A stretch of DNA of 64,000 nucleotides from Pseudeuparius sepicola (taxonomy: Eukaryota > Arthropoda > Insecta > Coleoptera > Anthribidae): positions 16,534,501 through 16,598,500 of the forward strand of contig OY987301.1 of assembly GCA_963920635.1 (NCBI GenBank). The letters run 5' to 3'. Positions 1 through 13,264 of the stretch are shown piece by piece. Below the pieces are notes generated by a model. The model ran no database searches. It had not been told where the DNA came from and saw only the letters and a list, made by a program, of their open reading frames with translations. Positions within the stretch are counted from its first letter, which is position 1, and each line of letters begins with the position of its first letter. The translations under genes and the position numbers were made by a program.

Positions 1-3000
1 AATCCCAAAATCTGTCAAATATCAAAAGACGACTATTTTGTCTTTCTGACACCGGAAGGAGAACTATACGATAAGAGCGTGTTGCCGGGTGACGGGGGAA
101 ATGCCGAAATAAATCTCAAACGCGAAAGCAAAGCTTACAGCTACAAAGAACAATTAGAGGAACAGCAGTTGCGGAGGGAAATCGAAGAGAAGAAGAGAAA
201 GGAGGGGAGGATTAAACCACCGCAGTATACTCCTAAACAGTTGGAAGCGATAAAAAATCAGAAAATCAAGGAGCAAGGGATTAGAAGCAGATTGACAGAG
301 GTTAGTTTGGTGGGGTTATACTAAAATCACTTTAAATCTACAGTAGAAATGACATTTATAAATTTGGTAATCCAAGGTCGGCAGCATTGTTTTGGGCTCG
401 GTTTTGGGCGAGTCCGTATTTTATTTAGCATGTCAGAACTTGTGACAAAGGCCTAACCTTAACCTTGATAGTCTGTGGTTCTAATCTAACTTCAAACACA
501 GAAACTCTAGCCTTTTTCTGTGCTTCAAAGAACAGAGTTTATTGTTAATTTCTATCTATTAATATTTAGGATTCGTGTGCGTAAAACCCTTGTTTATGGA
601 TAAAACGTAAATTCTGTTGATTACGGCCCTTTCCTTCACTTATCAATAATATCAATATGGTTGCTGCTTACGGAATTCTAGGGACATGAAATATTTACCT
701 GTCACAATAATCTAGTGTACAGTTAAAGAGATATTTTAGTTTGGATGTAGTATAATGACACTTGTGGGGGTCTTTATTTTTGACAATTGGTCAGTTGTAG
801 TTGAATAACAACTCTGTTTCTAGTTTTAGCATATTTGATTTATCAAAAGTAATACCGTATCTGTGAGATGTGAAACTAAAAACAAAAACACAGGTAAACA
901 GAAAACCTATATTTACTAATTTTTGTTGTTATATAATATACAATATACCTATCTGCGATATTTTGGTTACATTTTCAAATAAGAAAACTATAAAAAGACC
1001 TTTAAACTTTGATCCTACGATATTTATTAATTTCTTTTGTAATATATGGCATTTACTTATAAAAATTGTAATATAGGGCAAATGACCTTAACAATTTGCA
1101 ATTTCGTTGTGCCGTATATGCTACAGATACAGCAACTGCTTCTAACAATAATTGTTACAATACGGCAAATCTTACAAGCTAAATCTAAAAAAACTGCATA
1201 TACGGTAAACAAAAAATTGATATATCTATTCACATGGTGCAGATACGGCTTTTGAAGTAAAATAAGTACTTGGATAATCACCAGAAGAGTCCAATTTTGC
1301 CCTAAATGAAAAATCATGAAACTGTTGGTTACGTTTTCATTAAACAGGGCAGTATAGAAAATGCGATTTTATTTTTTATTTTATTTTCTTTCTTGGATTC
1401 TCAATTGCTTTTACCCTACTGTAGGCTTGTTAATTTCTTCTTTCAGTTAAATACTTTGATCTCCAACAATTTATCGATGATCAAAGCAGCAGCAAAGGGC
1501 AACCCCGTGCAGCTGTCTCTGTACTATAAAGATTTATTACCAGTACTATTACAATGCCTGCAATCACCACTTGCGGCCCCCCATGTATGCAAACTCTTCA
1601 CCGACTTACAAAAGACAGTATTCTCAAACGAATCTAAGAACTTGGGAGAACTAATCGCTCACGTAACATTACGTCTGTACAAGCCCCAGTGCGACTTGGA
1701 CTCTAATTGGGAAGACGAAAATCTGAATAAGGCCATGGTTAGAACCATCGGATTGATACATCACAGAACGGTTCCGAAAAGAGGTGAAGAAGAAAGCGAT
1801 GAGTCTTGTTTTACGGTGCCAGCATTTTCATATACGTTTCCATTTTTGAAAGCTAGTTTAACATCGAATTATGCGAAAAATCACGATGAGTTGGTACATG
1901 ATGGACTTCAAATCATTTCGGAACATGCGAAACTCAGGGGTCGTGAGGAGAATGGTACGAAAGACTTGTATCATCCACAGTACCTGCCGACAAGGCAAAT
2001 GTTTGTGCTATTGGTGGATATCATATGTAAGTTACAAGAATTATTTTAGCAAGACTGTTAATGCATCTTGTTTCCATATTTTTGAATACGAATTGAACGC
2101 TTTGGTCATATTTTTAGCAAACACGACTGGAAGAGTCCAGAGCCAATCTGAGGCCTGCCTTCTGGAGGTAGCATCCTGCGTTAGCGGCGAACCGGGTTGT
2201 GCCAAAGCCACCCTCGAGGAAATCGATGTATTGTTGAGTTCCTTGCAAAATCCGGTTGCTGTAGTACGGGATGCCGCTTTAAGGGGTCTAACGATTGTCG
2301 TTTCTTCACTGCCCAACTACGATACTCACTATGAATATGCCCTGAAGTTGAATAAGAGGATTTTGATCGCCAGGTTTGATGATAACGACGAAAACAGGTA
2401 AAATTTATCGATAGCCATTTAACTTTGCTTTGACTTTCGCTTATGTAACACTTTTTGCAGAATTCTAGCTGACCAATTGTGGAAATTGGCCGATCTCAGC
2501 TTTCCCTCTGACTTAAGTGGTGAATTAATGAGCGATATCGAACATCCAGTAGAATGCGTTCAATCTGCAGCATCAAAAGCGCTTGCGGCTCTTTTGGAGA
2601 CCGATTTAGAACAAGTGGAGCCCATGTTAACAAAACTGTTGAATTTATACAATGACAGGCTAAAGGTCGATTACGTATATCCTTTTGTATTCGTTTTATA
2701 ACACGAATTTGTTTGTAGATGATTCCGGCAAAATTAGACGAGTTCGGCCATGAAGTCGAAAAGGCGATCGACACCTGGTTTCCTAGAAGGGGAGTGGCGT
2801 TGGCACTTGCACAATTGGCACCTTTGATTACACCGGAATTAGTTGGGAAGTTCATGCAATTTTTCGTGTCTACAACATTAAGCGATAGAAATGAAACCGT
2901 GAGGAAAGAAATGTTGAATGCCGCATTGAAAATAGTCGATCTACATGGAAAGGTAAGCGAAACTCCCCTTTGCGGGCACCTTTCTTACACACAAGTAGTA

Positions 3001-6000
3001 TACGTCAAATAAATCAATTAAAATAAGAGACTAGAAAAAAATGTTTTATAACTTTTTTTTAGGAAACTGTGGGTACTTTGTGGCCAGTTTTTGATCAGTT
3101 CATGTCAAAATCATCGAAATCAGCCCACTATGATGCGGTTAAACATTCCGTGGTGATTTTGATGGGATCGCTAGCAAGGCATTTGGATAAAGACGACGAG
3201 AGAATTAAGCCGATTGCCACGAAACTTATTCAAGCTTTGTCAACACCATCACAAGCTGTGAGTATTATGGCAACAGTAGGATATAACTCGTTGCATTTAG
3301 TAAAGAGTACTTATGAAAAACCTGTATGTTTTTACTTTTTTTCAGGTGCAGGAGGCTGTTGCCAACTGCCTACCGCCGCTGGTAGTGTCATTTAAAGAAG
3401 AAGCACCTGGTTTTGTCAATAAAATGTTACATCAATTACTCAAGGGTGACAAATATGGCGAACGAAAAGGGGCTGCATATGGTTTAGCTGGATTAGTTAA
3501 AGGAATGGGTATTTTAGCCTTGAAACAACATGACATCATGACAAAATTGACAGAGGCCATCCAGGACAAGAAGAATTACAAGAACAGAGAAGGTAACTTA
3601 AGTTTTTCTACCTCTACTATATTATTAAACATCTTTGACTTATTCTAGGAGCACTGTTTGCATTTGAGATGCTTTTTCAAATGTTGGGCAAACTGTTCGA
3701 ACCGTATATTGTCCACGTGTTGCCACATTTGCTACAATGTTTCGGTGACACAAGCCAACACGTCCGAACGGCAGCCGATGACACTGCCAAAGTCGTAATG
3801 AGTAAACTGTCGGGACATGGTGTTAAATTGGTATTGCCATCGCTTTTGGACGCACTAGAAGAAGATTCTTGGAGGACCAAAACAGGCAATGATTGTTTTT
3901 TGACATTCACAAACATTTTTATTATCCCCGATTTTAATTTTTGCAGGTTCAGTTGAACTCCTAGGTGCCATGGCATACTGTGCCCCCAAACAACTTTCTT
4001 CCTGCCTGCCGAGTATCGTACCTAAACTGATTGAGGTTTTGAGCGATTCGCACATGAAAGTCCAGGAAGCCGGAGCAGCGGCCTTGAAGGTTATTGGTTC
4101 GGTCATTAGGAATCCGGAAATCCAAGGTAAGATTATGATTTACACGCAAGAAACAAAATGCATAAGTTTCATTTTGATCATTTATTTTTCGGCAGCAGTA
4201 AGACAATTTTTTAAAAGTAGCTTAAAGCTATATCAATAAATCAATAATACTGTGGCCATTTTCAGCTAGTTTCTGAGATATAATTTTTTTTCTATATTGA
4301 CGATAAAAATTATTCGATTCAAAATAAATACAAAGCGTATTTATTTCGGTGAAAAAAAACTAGGTCGCAAGATTTAACATTCAAAATTTGGACAATTTTC
4401 AATAAACACCCTGAACTTTCAATCTAAGCTTCAGATCAGAAATAACCTCGCAAAATAGGGCCCCACGTTGGGCGCCATTATTTGTATTGCACCTCTTAGT
4501 TTTCTTTTATTATTATTTTGTTTAACAAATGATGTTTTGACTTTTATTTTTGATGTTTTGGTGGAAACTTTTCATTGGAGAGCATTTAATTAGGCTGGAG
4601 AAAAACGTTGCATGTTTATATTGGTCACCACCTGATTATTTAACCTTTAAGCGTTGACTGATATATTATTAAAGACTGCTCACGGCTGTCACGTCTGACA
4701 CATTTTTGGCTCACCATGCACTTTCCGGAGATAAAATACAATGCAGAATACATTATTAGCCATCAGAGCCATCTGTTTTCCAGGACATAAAGCTATAGCT
4801 ATAACCATGAGAAGTCTTTATAAATACGTCAGTCAAGATTTAAGATTTGTAAAATTCATAAATCAGGAAATAAATTGGTAAGGTGGTTGAAAAAATATAA
4901 AATTGAGATATATATAAACAACAGTATCTAAGTAAAAATAGATTTTAACAAAATATCCATGGACAGAAGATTAGGTGTCTCTAATATTTCAAATATATAT
5001 TATATATGAAAAATCGATGTTCGACTTAATAAAATTAATTTTATCATGATGTTTGTTAGCATTTACCTACAGAAAATAAAGCTTGACAACTGAAATTAAA
5101 TAATGAATAATGGGTTAAATTAAAAACAGTTCACCTGAGAAAAAAACCTCAATTTTCAGCTATCGTCCCCGTTCTTCTCAAAGCCCTCCAAGACCCCTCG
5201 AACAAAACATCTGTATGTCTGCAAACCCTTCTCGACACCAAATTCGTCCATTTCATCGACGCCCCCTCTCTGGCCCTGATCATGCCCGTCGTCCAACGTG
5301 CTTTCATCGACCGTTCTACCGAAACCCGCAAAATGGCGGCACAGATCATCGGCAACATGTACTCGCTGACCGACCAAAAAGACCTGATGCCCTACTTGCC
5401 GACCATCCTTCCTGGGTTGAAGCAATCCCTGCTCGATCCCGTGCCGGAGGTTAGGTCTGTTAGCGCGAGGGCACTGGGCGCGATGGTTCGTGGAATGGGC
5501 GAATCTAGTTTCGAAGATCTGTTGCCGTGGTTGATGCAAACTTTGACGTCAGAGTCTAGTTCGGTCGATAGATCGGGAGCGGCGCAAGGTTTGTCGGAAG
5601 TTGTAGGAGGGTTGGGAGTTGAAAAACTGCATAAACTAATGCCGGAAATTATTAGCACAGCCGAACGTACCGATATAGCTGCACACGTAAAAGACGGATA
5701 CATAATGATGTTCATTTACATGCCGGTGGTGTTTACCGTGGAATTTACGCCGTACATAGGTCAAATAATCAATCCTATACTAAAAGCACTTGCGGATGAG
5801 AATGAATACGTAAGAGATACAGCGCTTAAAGCTGGACAAAGAATAGTTACGTTATACGCTGACTCGGCCATTCAGTTATTGCTACCCGAACTCGAGGCAG
5901 GTTTATTTGATGAAAACTGGAGGATTAGGTACAGTTCCGTACAACTACTAGGCGACCTTCTGTACCGTATATCGGGAGTAACCGGTAAAATGAGTACCGA

Positions 6001-9000
6001 AACCGCCAGTGAAGACGACAACTTCGGTACCGAACAATCGCACATGGCGATCATAAGGGCGCTAGGTGCCGAGCGTAGAAACAGAGTTCTCGCGGGGCTG
6101 TACATGGGCAGATCCGATGTGGCTCTGATGGTACGCCAAGCTGCGTTACACGTATGGAAAGTCGTGGTGACCAACACGCCGAGAACTCTGAGGGAAATTC
6201 TACCGACATTGTTCAGTTTGCTTCTCGGCTGTCTGGCAAGCGACAGCTATGACAAAAGGCAGGTGGCAGCGAGGACATTGGGCGATCTAGTCAGGAAACT
6301 TGGGGAGAGGGTGCTTCCGGAAATTATACCGATTTTGGAGAGGGGCTTACAGTCGGACCAGCCCGATCAACGGCAGGGCGTGTGCATAGGTCTGTCGGAA
6401 ATAATGGCGTCGACATCGAAGGATATGGTGTTGACGTTCGTCAATTCGTTGGTGCCGACCGTTAGGAAAGCGCTGTGCGATCCGTTGCCAGAGGTTCGGC
6501 AAGCGGCCGCTAAGACGTTCGATAGTTTGCATTCGACGGTTGGGTCAAGGGCGTTGGACGATATTCTGCCAGCATTGTTGCAACAGTTGGTAAGTGCACA
6601 TTAATTATCTTGAGAGGTGGTTGATTGAATTACCCATATTAAAATAGTATATTACATAGCAAGAGTTGTAAACAGCTTATTACGTATGAGTGGAAAAGTT
6701 GCACACGAGCCGCGCAGCGGCGAGTGCTGTAATTCCACGAGTATGTAATAAGCTTGCAACTTGAGTTTTGTATTATAATTTTTCTTCGACGAAAGATAAA
6801 CTATTATAATAGATAAACTATACTTCTGATTATCTGACAGCACAGAAAATATATTTAGAACAGAGAGCTCCTTAATGACAGCTGTCAAATGGACTCCAAC
6901 TTTGAAGCTTAATGTTTTCCAAATGCATTGATATTGGGGTCCACTATTAGATGTTGGCTAATCTATGCATTGGGAAGATTATATTTTGTGAAAATATCAT
7001 TCCATAATAAATGCAATCTGCTTGTTTTTGGAGTCTGTAGTTGGAGTCCATTTGACAGGTATTGTTAAGGAGCTTTCTGGTGTGGAACTATATTTTCTGT
7101 GCTGACAGGCAACAATTATAGTATGTTGGTTAGTTGCTATGGTGACGCGGATGCCGCGCTAACAAGGCACCCGTGATAATTGCGTTTTAATTAAGAACAG
7201 ATACGTAATTTTTTTTTCTTGAAATCGGCATTAAAATGTCCCAAAATCGTCATTAAAAGCACAGAAATCGTACAATAATGTAGCCCATTATTGTACGATT
7301 TTTTCAATTAGTAGGCCTTGGCGAGATGTAAACATCAAACGTCAGACGCGGAGAAATCGCCCGTCAAAAGTGACCAAATATTCAAAACCCGGCCGATAAA
7401 GGCTCATTTAACTTTTCGTACACATTGCGAAATTGTTTCCTATAGAAGCGCAATCCTTCAGTATACATATTTTAGTAAATTTGAAAATCAATAGATTTGT
7501 TGTGTAGGCTGCACAAGAAGCAGCAGTTTGGTTTTTCTGTCAGAAGGTGCCGTACATCATTATACTTGTCCTAGGTAGAGCGATCGGTAAAGTCAAGCAA
7601 CGCCGCGCGTAGTCGGTTCGTGGACGGGTGATCCCTTATTATTATTTTCTTGCCTAATAAAACATTTTTTTTCCGATTTCAAAAAAAATATAATATGTAC
7701 CTCGGCACTGAAGTTCTTTTTATGACTCATGTGGTTTATTTGCCTCGGCCAGAGGCCTCAGCAACTAAACTCCACATGAGTCATAAAAAGTTGAACTTCA
7801 GTGCCTTGGTACATAAATAACTATTATTACGTGTCAGTCATTACGTGTCAGTGTTTGTAACAATGGATTTACTTATAACCTAAACTGTCACTTAATAGGT
7901 ATGTTACTAGCATAGGAGTAGAAAATATTTATTTTTATTTGTGCACCAAATTCAAACGAGGTAACTGATGGAATTTTTCTTTAGTTTTCCATTAGTCATC
8001 TTTGGGATTGATTAAGTTACTGTCATCAAGTAGGCATATGTCACAAAATCACTTTAATTAACTGTATCGTTGAAAGGTGATTTTTACAATAACACTTTTT
8101 GTTCCATTTTTATTATTCATTTTAATGATAGATTTCTTAATGTTAAAGAAGATATTTCATTATTTATTTTCACAAACAAACAAGTGTACATGCCTTCATT
8201 ATATAAAAAAAACGATAGAGACAATAGAAGAACAGAACTCACAAACAATACTTTCTTAAACTATAATAATAATTAAAATTATTCCATATTATTTTAAAAA
8301 TTATGTTTTTAAATCCCAAACAAATTACATACCTGATAATTTTTAATGATAAGACATTAAAATGTTAAGTAAACTTTTGAAATTGGTATGTCAGCTCTGT
8401 TTAAGTAATTAAGGATGAATCTTTGACCTGTACAAACATTAACCAGGGCTAAAGCAGCATGCCGATGAAGTTTTTAAAATTTCCTTTTTACCATGATTTT
8501 TTAAGTTTTGGAATCACTAACCTCATTGTTTCTTTCTGAAGGTTCAAAGAAACTTTTTCGTGTGCTCATTTGATTTTGAAATATACACCTATTATTATTG
8601 TTATATTAATATGATAGAAATGACTGGGGAAATGACTGGGCAAATGACTGACTGACAGGCACTTGTTTTTAGAATGACGATGACCCCGAAGTGGTCGAAT
8701 GTACCCTAGACGGCCTACGCCAGGTCATGGCGATAAAATCGAGAGTGGTCCTGCCCTATCTGGTTCCACAGCTCACAGCTCCCCCGGCAAACACCAAAGC
8801 GCTGGCGATATTGGCGTCCGTTGCGGGCGAGGCACTGAACAAATACCTTCCGCGTATCTTGCCGGCGCTGCAGACCGCGCTGGCCACGTCCAGGGGTACT
8901 CCCGAAGAAGCGCAACAGTTGGAGTACTGTCAGGCGGTAGTTTTGTCTGTCGTCGACGAAGTTGGCATTAGGACGATTATAGACACAATGCTGGAGAACA

Positions 9001-12000
9001 CCAAGAATGAGAACGACGATATAAGGAGAGCAGCGGCGACACTGTTGTGTGGTTTTTGCGCCAATTCTAAGGCGCAGTATACGGCGCACATACCGCAGTT
9101 GCTTAGAGGATTGATACATCTATGTACGGACAATGATAGAGATGTGTTGCAAATGTCTTGGGAGGCGTTGAATGCTATTACTAAGGTTGGTAATATTATT
9201 ACTAGGGTTGTCCCTGGTTTCAATGAATTCGTTTTCTCAATTGGTTACTTGACAGCATTTTCTAAAACTGTGCTACAAAATTGAGGTGAAATGGCGACAG
9301 ATACGAAAAAATGCCAATAGGCACTTTTTGCTCGAAATTTAATTATTTGTCTAAAAATGATATATATATTTTTTTTGTTCAGGCCTGTACTATTTCTTTT
9401 ATCTAATTAGTGGTACCGATTACCTGTGTCTTTACCACTGGTTAATTTAGAAACTTTATATTATTGTTACGTCCCTCCCTACATAAATCTTGTGTGTCAA
9501 ATTTGGTTTGAATATCTTTAAAAGTTCAAAAATTAAAAAATAAAAACTTTTTCTAAAATACATCAATACTTTACTTAAAAAAGAAATAGTCAACTTAAGT
9601 ACCCTATTGGTGTATACGAGGATTGTATCTAAATCCATGAAATCCTTTTAACACAACCACTGAAAATTGAGTTTTATTGATGTTTACTAAACTATTTTTG
9701 CATAGTTTTTCATCTGTAAGTTTCTCTGAATTTGTGATTTTGTAGACCTTAGAAGCGAAACAACAAGCAACTTACGTATCCGATGTACGCCAAGCTGTCA
9801 GATTTGCAATGTCAGACATGAAGGGCATATCGGATACTCTACCAGGTTTCTGCCTGCCGAAGGGCATAGCGCCCATTTTGCCGATTTTCCGAGAGGCGAT
9901 ATTAAACGGCGACGGAGACGAAAAGGAAACCGCCGCTCAAGGTTTGGGCGAGGTTATCAAGGTCACTAGTCCTGGCGCGCTCCAGCCTAGTGTCGTCGGT
10001 ATCACGGGGCCCTTGATCAGGATTCTAGGCGACAGGTTTAGTGCCAATGTCAAAACGGCGGTACTGGAGACACTGGCGATACTTCTAGCAAAGGTAAAGT
10101 ACACGTTGAATGCTCGTAGTCGGTTATTAAGTGTATTTTGGTACTTCAGGTTGGAGCAATGTTGAAACAGTTCTTGCCGCAGTTACAAACAACATTTGTG
10201 AAGGCGTTAAATGATCCAAATAGGATTGTAAGGTTGAAATCGGCATCGGCACTAAGTCATTTGATTGTTATCCACCAGAGGGCAGATCCGTTGTTCACAG
10301 AACTGAATAATATGGCAAAGAACAGTGAGGACTTGGCAATAAAGTAAGGAAGTCGCATTTTTTGTAATGAATCATTATTTAAGTTTATACACAAAAGTCG
10401 CAAAGCATTTGCCCTAAATAAACCAGGATTTCTGACAATGAAAATTTATGTGAATAGGATACCTACATTGGTTTTTTTATCTTCATGACAATAGGATACT
10501 TGACAAGGCTTTCTCTTTAATGATAATATTTGTGTATGTCTTACATCCAGAATGCGTTTGCGCTATTTAAAACAGCAAAAGTTTAATCAGTTTTCCTATA
10601 ATTTTTTTAAAATATGTTTTAACCACCTGTTTAGAAATACCTCTGATGTCTCATCAAGGCAAGTATACCATAGAACAAATGAACTACTAACTTACGTTCC
10701 TTTTGCCACTTTTCTTAAGAATTCTTACTTTATCTCAGTTGGTGGCAGTTTCTTTTACAAATGAGAATGTGAGCTAAAGTGAGTTTTTTTACCTCCCCCT
10801 TCACCCTTCAAGCACATCCTCGCGAGTACACTCACTATCGAGCATATTGGTTCAGGTTGGTGGTGGGGAAAATGACCCTTTCACAAGATGAGCCTTCGAC
10901 AGGAAAAAACAAACTGAGTGGCTCGGCTAACAACTGAGCTAAAGTTCTCAGTGTAGGGGCAAAAGGAACGCGGCTAAGTACACCATGGGACGATAAATGC
11001 AACTATTTACACTTTTGTTTCGCTAAAAATATAGTATGTGTAGTAAAAAAAAGACAAAAATGCTTGAAGTGATTTTAAATTATTGTAATAAAAGCTTCAC
11101 CGTAACGATGGACGAGGAAACCTATGCAGAGTTGCATTTTTGACAGTTGACGTGATGGACTATCTGTCATTTTTTAAATTTGTACAAAATTCTTAGCTCG
11201 AAAGAGGTCGGAGATCATATACAAAATTTAGAACAATATATTTCCAAAATATTTTAAACTAAAGCAAAACGATTTTCATATGGGTTTTGGTTCGTTATAA
11301 GATAGTGTTGGGTCGGGTTAATTAACCACTCAGGTTAATTAGCATTTTTAACCAAAATTAACCACCGTAAAACTATATATTTATTTTAGACTTATTAATC
11401 TTCAATAAAGCCTTGTCGAATTCTTGAAAAAAAAAAAAACCCTGTACACAAGTCCATTATTTACCAATTGAAAGTGAGAACAACCCATAAAGGGAAGTCT
11501 ATGATTTTAGGGAGACAACATTGCACGCATTAAGAGGCATCATTACACAAGCCGGCGAAAAAATGTCAGAACCAGTCAAGAAGCAAGTACACGCGATACT
11601 TATAAGCTATTTAGGACAAGCGGAAGATAGCATAAGAAAATGTGCAGCAGGTTGTTTGGGAGCACTCTGCAAGTACCTTCTACCAGATCAGCTCGACGCT
11701 ACTCTATCTGAACATATTCTATGTAAGTTTCTTTGCAAAATTTCAGTTAAACATGGAGATATAAATTCAAAGTTTAAGTAACATACTTGTGTCTACTTTT
11801 ATAACTAAATGAATCTATAAAATCTTTATAGATATAAATGTAGTTATATGTAGTTGAAAATGAAAATTGCAGGCGACGATGGCCCTGTTAACAGTACAAG
11901 AGAAGGAAGGGGATCTGCATTGACCGTAGCACTGAAGGAAACCCCCGAAAAGCTCTGGGACGAACAGTATAGAAACAAATTGATACAAACCCTTCTTGGG

Positions 12001-12631
12001 CAGTTGCAATCAAACCATATACCTCTCGTTCAAACAGCGATAAGGTCTTGCGGATATCTCCTACTTTATTTGTTGGAAAATGAAGAGCCAATACCAAATA
12101 ATTTACTTGTACCATTTGTCAGGGTAATTCAAACACGTCCTCGTTAATTATTTATTAAATAATAACTTTTTTAGACGATGAACAACAACAGCAACGACGT
12201 TAAGCAGTTGTTGGCGAGAGTTTGCTTCCACATAGCGAAAACGGTACCACAAGATAAATTGTCCGCCGAATTATTAAAGTTGCTGATACCGACTTTAGTT
12301 AATGGAACCAAGGAGAAAAATATTTACGTTAAAGCTAATGCGGAGATTGCTCTGATAGCCGTACTGAAGCTGAAAGATGGTGATGTCATGTATCAGGTAA
12401 GTCGGCATCTAATTTTTTCGTCTACCCTAATTCCACATCTTTGACTTGAAGCTTCCTCAAGTAAAATTAATTCGTATATAATTTGGATTAATCAATTTTC
12501 AGAGGTGTTTGGGTATATTGGATGTGGGCGCGAGAGAATCCCTCTCGGACGTTGTAAGCAAAGTCTTGAAGAAAATCTTGCACCAGCCAGAGGGCAAGGA
12601 AGAGGAACTAGACGATACGTTACTGACTTGA
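1..12631 (+). CDS. GCN1: GCN1, activator of the eIF2-alpha kinase GCN2 (5' part lies before the window)
   Basis: Ribosome-bound HEAT-repeat scaffold that passes the uncharged-tRNA signal to the kinase GCN2 in amino-acid starvation. I read 17 exons: 1-300, 1447-2026, 2118-2397, 2461-2665, 2719-2952, 3063-3257, 3346-3592, 3649-3885, 3947-4126, 5160-6589, 8673-9185, 9746-10093, 10150-10343, 11511-11722, 11873-12123, 12175-12396 and 12503-12631. Together they are 5757 bases, in frame to the TGA, giving 1918 residues. Animal GCN1 is about 2670 residues, so roughly the first 750 are missing. Segments close to the family include PEGELYDKS and LTGGIRSRL-like lysine-rich sequence in exon 1, [20 protein letters not shown] across exons 8-9 (EF3-like HEAT region, continuing through the large exon 5160-6589), and [14 protein letters not shown] in exon 12 (toward the GCN2-binding region). 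All boundaries are GT-AG except the donor at 3886 (GC-AG). Introns are mostly 50-140 nt; the long ones hold repeats. Confidence 0.95.
301..1446 (+). other. GCN1 intron 1 in the window
   Basis: AT-rich intron between a GTTAGT donor and a TTTCAG acceptor. GGGCAAA near 1074 and its inverse TTTTGCCC near 1295 hint at a short inverted-repeat element around 1070-1305, but I cannot support more. No coding sequence seen. Confidence 0.5.
4652..4837. mobile_element. MITE, family A (CGTTGACTGACG ends), copy 1
   Basis: It lies in the GCN1 intron 4127-5159. The ends are CGTTGACTGA and its inverse, and the body matches the copies at 13061-13256 and 26174-26356 (shared stretches such as GACTGCTCACGGCTGTCA). 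TTTAAG occurs on both sides, one base off the right end, which suggests a 6-7 bp target duplication. There is no coding capacity. The rest of this 1-kb intron looks like unique AT-rich DNA. Confidence 0.75.
6657..6770. mobile_element. Short inverted-repeat element in the GCN1 intron 6590-8672
   Basis: The arms GTTGTAAACAGCTTATTAC (6665-6683) and GTAATAAGCTTGCAAC (6744 on) are inverted copies around a GC-rich centre, ACGAGCCGCGCAGCGGCGAG. Non-coding; it looks like a miniature foldback element. Confidence 0.5.
6834..7108. mobile_element. MITE with about 70-bp imperfect terminal inverted repeats
   Basis: The left end CTGACAGCACAGAAAATATA is matched by its inverse at 7089-7108. Inside each arm the segment around AATGGACTCCAACT is also inverted. 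Non-coding. It lies in the same GCN1 intron as the previous element and the family B repeat, so three insertions explain most of this 2.1-kb intron. Confidence 0.65.
7217..7830 (+). repeat. Family B repeat (~0.6 kb), copy 1
   Basis: Matches 35181-35825 (inverted) and 62167-62800 (same strand). Shared landmarks, in order: CTTGAAATCGGCA, the CCCATTATTGTACGATTTTT segment, ACATCAAACGTCAGACGCGG, a GGTGATCCC segment, then a terminal hairpin whose arms are GACTCATGTGG and CCACATGAGTC (about 7680-7820). Non-coding, in a GCN1 intron. Likely a non-autonomous transposon of unknown class. Confidence 0.75.
10685..10981. mobile_element. Possible MITE in the GCN1 intron 10344-11510
   Basis: CGTTCCTTTTGCC near 10695 is matched by GGCAAAAGGAACG near 10958, with weaker matching outward (ACTAACTTA against TAAGTA). 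The inner part is unrelated. I see nothing else in this 1.2-kb intron except an A-rich run near 11427. Confidence 0.4.
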
Positions 12632-12759
12632 TCATTGACGGAAAAGGGGAAAGTTTGGATATGTGGCCGCACCACCGATCGGTGCAACATTTTTTTTAGT
12701 AAGCATACAGTACCGACTACCTTATGTTTTGTTACGATGTTATCATATTTAATGAAAGA

Positions 12760-12765
12760 AATAAA
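12760..12765 (+). terminator. GCN1 polyadenylation signal
   Basis: A canonical AATAAA lies 129 nt after the GCN1 stop codon and is the first one downstream. It is the likely 3' end signal of the transcript. Confidence 0.6.
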
Positions 12766-13060
12766 AACACTGCATTTAGTTGTAACTTAGTGTTTTATTT
12801 AAATCTTTCGGGCACACAACTTAAGCAATAATTACAAAGATAATTAATTTGGGTATCAATTTCTTCTTTTTTTCCTAATGGATATACGCATGGCGAATTG
12901 GTCCTTTCGGATAATGGTGACTGAAATAATTCTTACATGTTAAATAATGCATTTAAAAGAAATGTTAACCCAAAGGATCCCAAAATACATGCAGCCAAAC
13001 CAACCAGTGTTAAGAGTTTGGAAAGATCATCCCAAAAAGGAGCTAGATCAAAGATCAAGG

Positions 13061-13256
13061 CGTTGACACAGCTGTGGCGTTGACTGACGTATTAATAAAG
13101 ACTGCTCACGGCTGTCATGTTTGACAGTTCTCTGGCTCACTATGTGCTTCCCGGAGACAAATTACAATGCAAAATACATTGTTGACCATAGGCGCCATCT
13201 ACTTTCCAGGACATGAAACTATAGCCGTGAGAAGTCTTATTAATACGTCAGTCAAC
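13061..13256. mobile_element. MITE, family A, copy 2
   Basis: Same ends and body as the copy at 4652-4837. ATCAAGG is present at 13054-13060 and 13258-13264, supporting a ~7-bp target duplication. The left terminus CGTTGAC is present twice, at 13061 and 13078, as if the first 17 bases had been duplicated or a second insertion had occurred at the tip. Confidence 0.75.
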
Positions 13257-13264
13257 AATCAAGG

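Noticed and set aside
8070..8276. 68-codon frame in the GCN1 intron
   Set aside because: AT-rich, no domain, no splice context.
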